Notes under the pieces: model-generated
The model's input: only the letters and a program-made list of their open reading frames with translations
Databases searched by the model: none
Told to the model about the DNA's origin: nothing
Part shown: positions 24,493-32,684 of the stretch, in pieces
Layout: each line of letters opens with the position of its first letter
Numbering within the stretch: the first letter of the stretch is position 1
Program-made: the position numbers and the translations under genes
Assembly: GCA_028820215.1 (NCBI GenBank)
Contig: JAPPKD010000245.1
Coordinates: forward strand, 1 to 40,319
DNA from: Spirochaetaceae bacterium
Lineage (GTDB): Bacteria > Spirochaetota > Spirochaetia > SZUA-6 > Bin103
Reading direction: 5' to 3'
Length of the DNA stretch: 40,319 nucleotides

Positions 24493-24918
24493 CTACGGCC
24501 TCATATAACGGTTGTTGGCCTGGGCGAAGTAGCGTTTCATGGGCTCGAAATAGCTTTCGGACCAGCCCTTCTTGCACGAGTCACCGTGTCCGTCGGGCAC
24601 GTTGGAGTGCCTGATGGTGGCGGTGATGCCGGCACGCTGGTCTCTGGTGCGGACCAGCTCGACCTCCAGGCGGGAATCGGGAACGCCCTCAGGAAACCGG
24701 GAGGAGCGCCATGACTGAACGATGCGGCGGTACGGCGAAAGCTCCAGGTTGACCCCGGTGATGGAGCCGTCCCAGGCGCTGAACGAGGCGCCCGGCTCGG
24801 GCGAAGCCTCGGCTTTCCCGCCCGTCATGTTCGTGTGCTCCTGGCTGTCAAGCCAGGCTTCGTAGATGCGTTTCGGGGTGGCCAATATCACGTCTGACGT
24901 CTCGAAGGACTCGGGCAT
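24493..24918 (-). CDS. SRPBCC/AHSA1-domain protein
   Basis: A 141-residue START-like fold protein. The N-terminal SDVILATPKRIYEAWLDSQEHTNMTGG is the typical AHSA1 opening. A middle GSITGVNLELSPYRRIVQSWR segment and the C-terminal GWSESYFEPMKRYF helix follow. Members bind hydrophobic ligands or act as Hsp90 co-chaperone-like factors; no catalytic residues are evident. ATG 24918 is chosen over ATG 24924 because GGGAGG (24925-24930) sits six bases from the former and directly abuts the latter. It lies 17 bases after the ABC exporter gene, in the same operon, and nine bases before the propeller gene. Confidence 0.82.
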   Translation of the reverse strand: MPESFETSDVILATPKRIYEAWLDSQEHTNMTGGKAEASPEPGASFSAWDGSITGVNLELSPYRRIVQSWRSSRFPEGVPDSRLEVELVRTRDQRAGITATIRHSNVPDGHGDSCKKGWSESYFEPMKRYFAQANNRYMRP

Positions 24919-24935
24919 TGCCATCCTCCCAGGCG

Positions 24936-26729
24936 CTAGTCTAACGGCCGCTGCTGGAAGGCGACCAGGTCCGCGTACGCACCCCCCGCGGCCAGCAGGG
25001 AGTCGTGTGCGCCGGCCTCCACGGTGCGCCCCTTCTCCAGGACGACGATGCGGTCGGCGCTGCGGATGGTGGACAGCCGGTGCGCGATGACGAGCGAGGT
25101 GCGGCCGGCGCGGACGCGAGCCATGGCTTCCCGGAGTAGACGCTCGTTCTCGGCATCCAGGTTGGAGACGGCCTCGTCCATCACCAGGATGGGAGCGTCC
25201 TTGAGGACCGCACGCGCGATGGCGATGCGCTGCCGCTGGCCCCCGGACATCCGGACCCCCCGCTCGCCGGCGTTGGTTTCATACCCCCGGGGCATCCGCA
25301 TGATGAATTCATGCGCCAGAGCGGCCCTCGCGGCCTCCTCCACCTCCGCGTCCAGGGCATCCGGGCGCGCCAGGCGGATGTTCTCGCGGATGGTCATGTT
25401 GAACAGGTAGACGTCCTGCGGCACCCAGGCGATGAGCTCGCGCAGGGCGGGCTGTGGGAACGTCCGGACATCATGCCCGCCGATGGTGACGGCCCCCTCC
25501 GTGACATCCCAGAACCGCATGAGCAGATGGATGCAGGTGGACTTCCCCGCGCCGGAGTGTCCGACGAGGGCCACGTTCTCGCCCGGTCCCACAGAGAAGC
25601 TCGCCGCTTCCAGAGCCGCAGGCAGATCCGCGGCGTAGTGGAAGCTCACGGCCCTGAACTCGATGCGGGGCTCCACCGGGTCCGGGGGCGGAGCCGTCGC
25701 CGTGTCCGGCACGGGAGCGGGCGCGTTCAGCACGGCGAACACCCGGTCAGCCGCCGCGAAGACCACGCCGAGGCTCTCCGCGATGCCGGTGATGTCGGTC
25801 ACCGGCCTGAAGATGAAGATGGCCAGGATGATGACGACCGGATAGAGCGCCGGCGGCAGGGAGCCGGAGGACACCAGGAAGGCTGCGGCGACGACGATGC
25901 TCACCATCCCGAGCGTGATGAGCACGGACGTGACCGCCTGCTCCCCGCCGGCTCTGCGCCCGTGGGCGACCTGTGCGCCCACCAGGCTCCGGCTGCTCCG
26001 GAGCATTCCTTCCAGGAAGCGCTGTCCCTGCCCGAAGGCCACGACTTCGCGCAGTCCCTGAACGCCGTCCACCACCTCCGCGTTCAGCGAGCCCAGAGTC
26101 TCGCGCAGTCTCCGGCCCTGGGCTGCCGCCCGCTTGCGCAACCAGAAGGGAACGGTGGCCACCGCCAGGGTCGCGGGGAGCAGCGCCAGGGGAAGCAGCC
26201 AGTGCATCGCCGCGAGGGCTCCGAGCGCCCCCAGCGGCACCATGACCGCCACGATGAACGTCCCCACCGTGTGCGCGTAGAACCACTCGATCGTATCGAC
26301 GTCGGCCATCGCCGCGGTGGAGAGGTCGCCGGAGCGCCGGTCGAGAAGATAGCCCGGCGCCAGCCGGTCCAGCGCCTGGTAGAGCCAGATGCGGAGCTCC
26401 GCCAGGATGCGGTAGGCAAGGTCGTGCGCCAGCCACATCTCCGCCCAGGCCGCCACCGCCCTGCCGGCCACGACGCCGCCGAGCACGAGTGCGCTGGGGT
26501 AGAGGGCTTCAGCCGCCGCCCCGGTCGCCACGCTTCCCACCATGAACGCACCGATCCCGGCGGCGGCGATCATGAAGCCGTGGTTCAGGATGCCCGTGAG
26601 CACGGTGATTCCCATGAGCCAGTAGTACGGGCGCAGGATGCGGAGGAGCTGCCAGAACCCGGATCCCCATCTGCCGCTGCGTGGAGCGAACGGCCATTCG
26701 CTGGTGCGATTGCTCGCTAGGGTGCCCAC
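24936..26729 (-). CDS. ABC exporter half-transporter (fused permease-ATPase), CydC-like partner
   Basis: A 597-residue half-transporter with six membrane segments (about 30-310) and a C-terminal ATPase. Walker A is GHSGAGKS (about 391-398), Q-loop WVPQDVYLF, signature MSGGQRQR, Walker B ILVMDEAVSNLD (Ala for Thr after DE) and switch IAHRLST. Membrane-domain features such as LAHDLAYRILAELRIWLYQALDRLAP and RRSGDLSTAAMADVD resemble CydC-type subunits. It begins at GTG 26729, overlapping the first half-transporter by 13 bases, so a heterodimer is expected. CydDC exports thiols or binds haem in E. coli; no cydAB is in the window, so the cargo here is unknown. Confidence 0.87.
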   Translation of the reverse strand: MGTLASNRTSEWPFAPRSGRWGSGFWQLLRILRPYYWLMGITVLTGILNHGFMIAAAGIGAFMVGSVATGAAAEALYPSALVLGGVVAGRAVAAWAEMWLAHDLAYRILAELRIWLYQALDRLAPGYLLDRRSGDLSTAAMADVDTIEWFYAHTVGTFIVAVMVPLGALGALAAMHWLLPLALLPATLAVATVPFWLRKRAAAQGRRLRETLGSLNAEVVDGVQGLREVVAFGQGQRFLEGMLRSSRSLVGAQVAHGRRAGGEQAVTSVLITLGMVSIVVAAAFLVSSGSLPPALYPVVIILAIFIFRPVTDITGIAESLGVVFAAADRVFAVLNAPAPVPDTATAPPPDPVEPRIEFRAVSFHYAADLPAALEAASFSVGPGENVALVGHSGAGKSTCIHLLMRFWDVTEGAVTIGGHDVRTFPQPALRELIAWVPQDVYLFNMTIRENIRLARPDALDAEVEEAARAALAHEFIMRMPRGYETNAGERGVRMSGGQRQRIAIARAVLKDAPILVMDEAVSNLDAENERLLREAMARVRAGRTSLVIAHRLSTIRSADRIVVLEKGRTVEAGAHDSLLAAGGAYADLVAFQQRPLD

Positions 26730-28462
26730 ATGGCCTCCTGCTGCGCGAGGACGAGGCCGGCATAGGCGCCGCGCCGCTCCATCAGCTCCCGGTGGCGGCC
26801 GGCCTCGACCACCCGCCCCTCGTCCAGGACCACGATGCGGTCGGCGTGGACGACGGAGGAGAAGCGGTGGGCGATGGTGATGGTCGTCCGTCCCCGGGCA
26901 AGCCGCTCCAGCGCGTCACGGATGGCGCTCTCGTTCACGCCGTCCAGGCTGGAGGTCGCCTCGTCCAGGATGAGGATGGGGGCATCCTTCAGCAACGCCC
27001 GTGCGATGGCGATGCGCTGGCGCTCACCCCCGGAGAGCTTCGCTCCCCGTTCTCCGACCACGGTCCGGTACCCTTGGGGAAGCGCGGTGATGAACCCGTG
27101 CGCGTTGGCCGCCCGCGCCGCCGCTTCGAGCTCCCCCGGGGAGGCTCCCGGCTTCCCGAGCCGGAGGTTGTCCTCGGCCGTCCCATGAAAGAGGTAGGTG
27201 TCCTGGGACACCACGGCGATGAGGCCTCGCAGCGTCTCCAGGGGGTAGTCGCGGATGTCCACGCCGCCGATCTCCACGCGTCCCTGCTGGGGGTCGAAGA
27301 ACCGCAGCAGCAACGCGGCCACGGTGCTCTTCCCCGCCCCCGACTGACCGACGAGGCCAACGCTCTGGCCTGCGTCCACGGCGAACGACAGGCCGTCGAG
27401 CGCTGGCGCGTTGTCCGGGTGGTAGGCAAAGGTGACGTTCACGAAGGCGAGGGAATTCGGCGTGCTCGCGCGCTCGGGGTGCGGCGGCGAGGCCTCGCGG
27501 TCAGCCACCTCGGGCTTTGCCTCCAGGAGTGCGAAGATGCCGGTGGAGGCGGACACGCCCAGGTAGCCCTTGTGCCAGTAGGAGTCCAGCTCCGCCAACG
27601 GACGGAAGCACTCTCCCGTGAGAAACAGCACCACGAGGAGTCCCGCCAGGTCGAGCGCTCCGTCCGCCACCTGGAACGCGCCCACGGCGACGGCCATCGC
27701 CACGCCCGCGCTCATCGCCAGCCCCACGACGCCGTTGCGGATCATGGAGACGGCGAGCTGCGCCATCGTCGCCCGGTAGAGCGCGAGCGCGGCGTTCCGG
27801 AGGACCCGCCCCCTGCGCTCGCTGGCGCCCAGCGCCTTCAGCGTGACCATTCCCTGCATGCTGTCCACGAACTGGGCGTTGAGGTCCGTGTACGCCCGCC
27901 AGTGCCGCCGGCCGTACTCGCCCAGCAGGCCGACCCACAGGCGCGGCACCAGCGGAACGGCCAGCACGCACACCAGCACGACCACGCCCACCAGAGGGCT
28001 GAGGACGCAGATGTATGCCACCACGGCCAGGGGCACGGCCACCGCGACAATGGACTGCGGCAGGTAGTAGCCCATGTAGGCCTCCAGGGCTTCCACGCCG
28101 TCCACGAGGGTGGACTGCACCGTTCCGGTCCGCGTCCGTTCCAGGTACCCGGGGCCGAGGGCAAGAAGCACGCGGTAGAGCCGCTGGCGCAGGGCCACCT
28201 TTACCTCCGCGGCGGTGAGCATGGAGCTCATCTCCCGCCACCGGAGGAGCACGGCGCGAAACGCCGCCAGCAGAGCGACGACCCCCACGAGGGCGAGCGC
28301 TCCCGTCCACGGCTCGCCGGCCAGGATGCGGCTGACCACGATGGCCACGACCACGCCCTGCGCGACGAACGTGCCGGAGATCGCCAACCCCAGCGCCACG
28401 GTGAGGGCGATGCGAGCACGCGCGCCCTCCGTCAGCGCCAGCATCTTCCGATGGACCATCAT
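26717..28462 (-). CDS. ABC exporter half-transporter (fused permease-ATPase), CydD-like partner
   Basis: A 581-residue half-transporter, first gene of its operon. Membrane domain about 15-290 with TDLNAQFVDSMQGMVTLKAL and the conserved FRPLAELDSYWHKGY segment near 286-300, like CydD/IrtA-type exporters. The ATPase has Walker A GQSGAGKS (372-379), Q-loop VVSQDTYLF, signature LSGGERQR, Walker B ILDEATSSLD with the catalytic Glu, and IAHRFSS. Both half-sites therefore look competent. Start ATG 28462 or the adjacent ATG 28459. An AT-rich inverted repeat lies 53 bases upstream, the likely control site. Coupled to the second half-transporter by a 13-base overlap. Confidence 0.87.
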   Translation of the reverse strand: MMVHRKMLALTEGARARIALTVALGLAISGTFVAQGVVVAIVVSRILAGEPWTGALALVGVVALLAAFRAVLLRWREMSSMLTAAEVKVALRQRLYRVLLALGPGYLERTRTGTVQSTLVDGVEALEAYMGYYLPQSIVAVAVPLAVVAYICVLSPLVGVVVLVCVLAVPLVPRLWVGLLGEYGRRHWRAYTDLNAQFVDSMQGMVTLKALGASERRGRVLRNAALALYRATMAQLAVSMIRNGVVGLAMSAGVAMAVAVGAFQVADGALDLAGLLVVLFLTGECFRPLAELDSYWHKGYLGVSASTGIFALLEAKPEVADREASPPHPERASTPNSLAFVNVTFAYHPDNAPALDGLSFAVDAGQSVGLVGQSGAGKSTVAALLLRFFDPQQGRVEIGGVDIRDYPLETLRGLIAVVSQDTYLFHGTAEDNLRLGKPGASPGELEAAARAANAHGFITALPQGYRTVVGERGAKLSGGERQRIAIARALLKDAPILILDEATSSLDGVNESAIRDALERLARGRTTITIAHRFSSVVHADRIVVLDEGRVVEAGRHRELMERRGAYAGLVLAQQEAMWAP

Positions 28463-28514
28463 CCCCGGCGTCGCCCCCTTGTGGCCTCAACCGCAACGTG
28501 CAGTGACGAGGTAT

Positions 28515-28530
28515 TGATATGTCATTATCA
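28515..28530 (-). promoter_or_regulatory. Candidate operator/promoter of the ABC exporter operon (Fur-like inverted repeat)
   Basis: TGATA-TGTCAT-TATCA is an inverted repeat in the only strongly AT-rich patch of this intergenic region, 53-68 bases upstream of the first exporter ATG. It resembles half of a Fur-type site (TGATAAT..ATTATCA) but with different spacing. The - strand also contains GATAAT, a good -10. Metal control is inference. Confidence 0.35.
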
Positions 28531-28590
28531 CTAATGAGGCGCCTGCATGGCGAGACCGGCTGTGTTCTCTACGCCGCGCGTTCCGATCGT

Positions 28591-30366
28591 TTACGCTGGC
28601 GTCACGTAGCGGCAGTCCCAGTCGCCGAGCATGTCCAGGTCGACCACCGGCGCCTCCAGCGGCGGCTTCCCGGCGCGCTGCCAGGCGGCGATCTCGTCGA
28701 GGTGGCCGAGGTCCCGTGCCGCGGTCCACGCCGGGCCGTAGTGGATCAGGGGCTCCACCATCCCGTTCCAGAAGAACACCGCGTCCGCGCCCTGCGCGGC
28801 CAGACCGGCGGCGGTGCGGCGCAGCACCGCGGGATCCATGCCGCCGTGGTCGATGCAGGGGGCCAGCCGGCAGCCGCTCCCCGCGGTAAGACGGGCGTAC
28901 GGCGCCAGTGCGCGCGGGTCGCGCCAGGGGTGGGCGGTCATGTTGAGCTCCGGCAGGTCCGTGAACGGCACCAGCGTGTCCACCAGGCCCGCGGCCAGCC
29001 ACGCCGCCGGGTCGAGGCCGTTGGCCAGGTTCTCGGCCTCGCCGCTCATGACGATGGCCGTGATCGGCAGGTCCAGCGCCGCGCGCAGCTCGCGCAGGAA
29101 GCCGGTGAGCACACCGGCGCGGTAGCGCAGCCAGGCCGGGTCGTCCGGCGCCAGGTCGCGGGGGTCGGCGCCGTGCTGCTCGCGGAAGCCGTCGATCAGC
29201 GGCGGCTCGTACTCCACGATCGGATGGCGCCGGTTGAACAGCAGGCAGATGCCGTCGATCCCGTAGGCGGTCATCTCCCGAAACATCTCGACCACGTGGC
29301 CGCGCACCTGCGGATAGGAGAACGACAGCACCGGGCTCGGGTTGCCCGCGCGATCGCGTCCGCGCCAATCCTGGTGGCGGGCGTAGAGGCTGTCGCCATG
29401 ATCGTAGTAGTCGTGCGGCGGCGGCAGGTGGAAGCCGCCCAGCCGGTGGCAGGCGTGGAACTCCAGGCCCAAGTCGCGCGTCTGCTCGGCCGCGACGCGC
29501 ATGGGATCGTTGCCCGCCGCGCGCCAGCGCCGGTAGCACGCCGCCTCGTCCCGGCCCGAGACGTGCAGGAAGTCTTCCCGTCCGGGGGCCTCGGGCGTGC
29601 GGTAGCGCGTCCGGAAGTAGTAGGCCAGATCGCCCATCGCCCCTTCCCAGTAGATGCGCGTGAAGTCGGTGTCGGCGTAGCCGATGATGTGCCGGCGCAG
29701 TTCCTCCGGGGTGCTGGAGCGGGCCATGACCACGTCGTCGTGGCCGTACAGCGGCAGCGCCGGCGCCGTGCGCTCGGCCGTGAAGCGGCGCACCTCGGCC
29801 TCGGTGAGCGGCACCAGCTTCACGTAGGCCACGCTGGCCATGGCGCAGCGGGTGTGCTCCTCCCCGCCGTAGGTGGTCTCCAGCCACGTCACTTGTCCGA
29901 ACTCCAGGTCGGTGCCGTTCAGCTCGGCCACCTGCCAGAAGCACTCCGACAGCTCCTCGCCGCCGGTGTGCTTGTGCCAGTCGGCGATCGGATCGCGAGG
30001 GAACGGCTGCGTCGGCAGGTGCAGGACGGAGAAGGTCGGATCGCCGGCAAAGCGCACCAGCAGTTGCGCGGCGCCGGCGTCATCGTGCAGCCCGAAGTAC
30101 CAGCATTTCAGGCGCCACGCGCCGATGGAGATGGCGTACCAGCCGCGGGCGTTCACGGCCAGCCGCACCGGCGGCGCCTGGGTCTCCTGGCCGGCGACGA
30201 TCGCCGTGCCGGACAGCGGCGCGCTGCGATACGGGAGCAGCCGCCAGCGCCCGTGGGCGGAGTCGGGTGAAAGCGCCGACGCCGGGGTGCAACGCTCCAT
30301 GGCGCTCAGGTAGGTGGGGCTGCCGCTCAGCCAGCGGTCGCCGTAGAGGTCGACGGATGCGGCCAT
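28591..30366 (-). CDS. Large protein with predicted TIM-barrel glycoside-hydrolase-like domain
   Basis: A 591-residue protein I cannot place firmly. The N-terminal ~200 residues are strand-rich (LPYRSAPLSGTAI, RGWYAISIGAWRLK, TDLEFGQVTWLETTY) and look like a carbohydrate-binding sandwich. The rest has a TIM-barrel rhythm seen in GHL10/family-10-like hydrolases: LEFHACHRLGGFHLP, YPQVRGHVVEMFREMTAYGIDGICLLFNRR, LDLPITAIVMSGEAEN, LAPCIDHGG and ADAVFFWNGM. The E in SGEAEN and D/R residues at strand ends are candidate catalytic groups. No signal peptide. ATG 30366 (or GTG 30369) has TAGAGT seven bases upstream and no Shine-Dalgarno. HigA ends 33 bases upstream on the same strand. Confidence 0.55.
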   Translation of the reverse strand: MAASVDLYGDRWLSGSPTYLSAMERCTPASALSPDSAHGRWRLLPYRSAPLSGTAIVAGQETQAPPVRLAVNARGWYAISIGAWRLKCWYFGLHDDAGAAQLLVRFAGDPTFSVLHLPTQPFPRDPIADWHKHTGGEELSECFWQVAELNGTDLEFGQVTWLETTYGGEEHTRCAMASVAYVKLVPLTEAEVRRFTAERTAPALPLYGHDDVVMARSSTPEELRRHIIGYADTDFTRIYWEGAMGDLAYYFRTRYRTPEAPGREDFLHVSGRDEAACYRRWRAAGNDPMRVAAEQTRDLGLEFHACHRLGGFHLPPPHDYYDHGDSLYARHQDWRGRDRAGNPSPVLSFSYPQVRGHVVEMFREMTAYGIDGICLLFNRRHPIVEYEPPLIDGFREQHGADPRDLAPDDPAWLRYRAGVLTGFLRELRAALDLPITAIVMSGEAENLANGLDPAAWLAAGLVDTLVPFTDLPELNMTAHPWRDPRALAPYARLTAGSGCRLAPCIDHGGMDPAVLRRTAAGLAAQGADAVFFWNGMVEPLIHYGPAWTAARDLGHLDEIAAWQRAGKPPLEAPVVDLDMLGDWDCRYVTPA

Positions 30367-30399
30367 CACTTCGACTCTATCAGCAGCGTGCCACGGTGG

Positions 30400-30705
30400 T
30401 CAGGCAGGCTCATAGCGCTGCACTGGTATTTCACTCGCGCGGGCGCGCATCTGCGAGGCATCGCGCCATGCCTGCATGCGCAGCAGCATGTCCATGCCGA
30501 CGCCAAAGGCCTTCTCGATGCGCAGTGCCATCTCCGGAGACAGAGAAGCGCCACCGTTCAACAGGTGCGAGAGCGTCGCCCGACGAACCCCGAGAATCCC
30601 GGCCGCCTTTGTTATGGTCAGCCCCAATTCCTCGATTACCTCCGTGCGGATGAAGTCGCCCGGGTGCGGCGGCGTCATGTTCACCCTGATTCCGTTGTCA
30701 GCCAT
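30400..30705 (-). CDS. higA: HigA-family antitoxin
   Basis: A 101-residue helix-turn-helix protein of the HigA/VapI addiction-module family. PPHPGDFIRTEVIEELGLTI opens the domain and TKAAGILGVRRATLSHLLNG (about 31-50) is the HTH, followed by SLSPEMALRIEKAFGV. It neutralises HigB and represses the shared promoter. The C-terminal tail RASEIPVQRYEPA is short. Its ATG at 30705 shares one base with the toxin stop (TGATG), giving the toxin-first order usual for hig loci. Confidence 0.93.
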   Translation of the reverse strand: MADNGIRVNMTPPHPGDFIRTEVIEELGLTITKAAGILGVRRATLSHLLNGGASLSPEMALRIEKAFGVGMDMLLRMQAWRDASQMRARASEIPVQRYEPA

Positions 30706-30995
30706 CAGTGATAGTCCTCCAAGTTCAAGCGGTCGATGTATCCCGCCTCCTCTTCAAACGTGATCCGCCAATTGCGGGATACCGATACGCTCCATTCGCC
30801 CTGCCGGTCGCCGATGAGCCGATGGACATGCCATCCCGGCGGAGCATCGGCAATAAACCCGTCCACATGTTCAGCCAGGATCAGCGCCGTCAAGATGTTA
30901 CGCACGCGGTTGACCAGATCCTGCCGCAGGAACCGAGGGTTGTCGTCCTCAAGCAGGCGGCGCAAGCCGCGGTGGCGCACCGAGCGAATGATCAC
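30705..30995 (-). CDS. higB: HigB-family toxin (RelE superfamily mRNA interferase)
   Basis: A 96-residue toxin. The opening RSVRHRGLRRLLEDDN, the middle PPGWHVHRLIGDRQGEWSVSVSRNWRITF and the ending LNLEDYH match the HigB/plasmid-killer family, including His and Arg residues used for ribosome-dependent mRNA cleavage. Length is normal (~92-100). The start is GTG 30995, with TACGCT six bases upstream and no Shine-Dalgarno, so the mRNA is probably leaderless. The perfect palindrome just beyond is a good HigA operator. Confidence 0.93.
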   Translation of the reverse strand: MIIRSVRHRGLRRLLEDDNPRFLRQDLVNRVRNILTALILAEHVDGFIADAPPGWHVHRLIGDRQGEWSVSVSRNWRITFEEEAGYIDRLNLEDYH

Positions 30996-31001
30996 GACGG
31001 G

Positions 31002-31019
31002 AGCGTACGGTAATACCGT
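31002..31019 (-). promoter_or_regulatory. Candidate higBA promoter and HigA operator
   Basis: On the - strand TACGCT (31002-31007) is six bases from the higB GTG. Overlapping its upstream edge is ACGGTA-A-TACCGT (31007-31019), a perfect 6-1-6 palindrome. A repressor bound there would cover the promoter, as expected for autoregulated toxin-antitoxin loci. Confidence 0.5.
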
Positions 31020-31144
31020 TCACTCCGGCAAGCTGCTTCCTGCTTCGGATAGCGTTGCTCCTTGTACCGACAACGCTGTACAGCCTTGCAGGCGTTGCTG
31101 GCCGAGATCTCAGTACCGGCAGCTTCAGATATGCACGCGCCGCG

Positions 31145-31166
31145 GCGGCGCGTAGTATCGCGCCGC
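31145..31166 (+). promoter_or_regulatory. Stem-loop with TAGTAT abutting the sulfatase start
   Basis: GCGGCGCG (31145-31152) and CGCGCCGC (31159-31166) are perfect arms around TAGTAT, ending directly at ATG 31167. TAGTAT may be a -10 for a leaderless mRNA. If instead the region is transcribed, the hairpin would impede initiation at this ATG. The rest of 31020-31144 holds no gene I can support. Confidence 0.4.
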
Positions 31167-32681
31167 ATGGCTCGCACCCGCCGGCCGGTCCCGGACCTGC
31201 TCTACATCCACACCGACCAGCACAATCCGTTCGTCACCGGTTGCTACGGCGACGCCGTGGTCGACACACCCCATCTGGACGCCCTGGCGGCGGCGGGCAC
31301 GGTGTTCGACGCGGCCTATTGCACGTCGCCGATCTGCGTGCCGTCGCGGATGTCGATGCTCACCGGGCGCCACCCGCACCAGAACGGCGTGTGGACCAAC
31401 GACCACATGCTGCCCTCCGACACGCCGACGATCGCCCACGCCATGGGGGCGGCCGGGCACCGTCCGGTGCTGATCGGCCGCATGCACTCGGTCGGTCCCG
31501 ATCAGGTGCACGGCTACGTCGAGCGGCTGGTCGGCGATCACGCCGCCAACTACATCGGCGGGGCCGCGCACCATATGGGCGCGCTGGCCGGCACCGCCGG
31601 GCCGGAGCGGATCAGCCTGCGCCACGCCGGGGCCGGCCAGTCGCCGTACCAGGTGCACGACGAGTACGTGGCCGCGGCCGCCGTCGACTGCCTCAACCGG
31701 ATCGGGGTCAGGCGGCGGGCAGGCGAGGAGGCGCCGTTCTGCCTGAGCGTCGGTCTGATGCTGCCGCATCCGCCGTACGTGGCGCGCCGGCCGGACTTCG
31801 ACCGCTACGCGGGGCGCGTGCCTCCGCCGCACCATCCGGAGCCGTTCTCGGAACGGCTCCATCCGTACATCCGGGCGTGGCGCTCGGCCACCGGCATCGA
31901 GGCGGTCGGCGCCGCCGAGCAGGAGCGCGCCCGCGCCGGCTACTGGGGACTGGTCGCGCGCGTGGACGAGCTGGTCGGCCAGATGATGGCGGCCCTCGAC
32001 GCCAACGGTCTCCGGGAGCGCTGCCTGGTGGTCTACACCTCCGACCATGGCGACATGGTCGGCGAGCATGGCCTGTGGTGGAAGCACGTGTTCTACGAGG
32101 AGTCGATCAGGGTGCCGCTCATCGTGTCCTGGCCCGGGGTGGTGGCGGCCGGGCAGCGCTGCGGGAACGTCGCCAGCGCCGTCGACGTGGCCGCCACGCT
32201 GGTGGACGCGATGGACGGGCCGCCGCTGCCCGGCTCGCCGGGGCGCAGCCTGCTCCCGTTGATCCAGGAGGGGGGCGCGGGCACGACGTCAGCCGAGGCG
32301 TGGACCGACGAAGCATTCGCCGAGTACTGCGCGGACCGCTACGTGCCCTCCGAGCCGGTCTTCCAGCGCATGGTGCGCAGCGGCCGCTGGAAGCTCGTCT
32401 ACTACCACGGCGATCGGCCGCAGCTCTTCGACCTGCACGACGATCCGCACGAGCTGCGCGACCGCGCCGGTGACCCGGCGTGCGCGGACATCCGCGCCGC
32501 CCTGACGCAGCGCGTCCTGGACGGCTGGGACCCCGAGGCGATCGCCCGCCGGCTCGATGCCAAGGAGGCCGACAACCGCCTCATCGAAGCGTGGGCGCGC
32601 TCGACGCGGCCCGCCGATACCCATCGCTGGCCGCTGCTGCCGTCGATGGCCCGACTCGACGAACCGAATCCAGGAGACTGA
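31167..32681 (+). CDS. Type I (formylglycine) sulfatase
   Basis: A 504-residue sulfatase. HTDQHN at 15-20 supplies a metal ligand (D17). CVPSR at 57-61 is the C-x-P-S-R motif whose Cys57 is converted to formylglycine. TGRHPHQNG follows, and YTSDHGDMVGEHGLWWK around 290-306 carries further metal and sulfate contacts. It has no signal peptide, so it would desulfate sugars in the cytoplasm after uptake. Maturation needs a formylglycine-generating enzyme encoded elsewhere. ATG 31167 is preferred; ATG 31131 is possible but adds an Arg-rich leader. It is first in the 31167-37271 operon and four bases before the sialidase-like gene. Confidence 0.9.
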   Translation: MARTRRPVPDLLYIHTDQHNPFVTGCYGDAVVDTPHLDALAAAGTVFDAAYCTSPICVPSRMSMLTGRHPHQNGVWTNDHMLPSDTPTIAHAMGAAGHRPVLIGRMHSVGPDQVHGYVERLVGDHAANYIGGAAHHMGALAGTAGPERISLRHAGAGQSPYQVHDEYVAAAAVDCLNRIGVRRRAGEEAPFCLSVGLMLPHPPYVARRPDFDRYAGRVPPPHHPEPFSERLHPYIRAWRSATGIEAVGAAEQERARAGYWGLVARVDELVGQMMAALDANGLRERCLVVYTSDHGDMVGEHGLWWKHVFYEESIRVPLIVSWPGVVAAGQRCGNVASAVDVAATLVDAMDGPPLPGSPGRSLLPLIQEGGAGTTSAEAWTDEAFAEYCADRYVPSEPVFQRMVRSGRWKLVYYHGDRPQLFDLHDDPHELRDRAGDPACADIRAALTQRVLDGWDPEAIARRLDAKEADNRLIEAWARSTRPADTHRWPLLPSMARLDEPNPGD

Positions 32682-32684
32682 CGT

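Noticed and set aside
25311..28534. Two + strand frames of 469 and 617 codons over the ABC exporter genes
   Set aside because: Both are rich in His, Arg and Gln without motifs and are antisense to two half-transporters with complete ATPase sites.
28519..30270. A 583-codon + strand frame over the barrel protein
   Set aside because: Composition is that of a shadow frame; the - strand frame has consistent aromatic and hydrophobic patterning.
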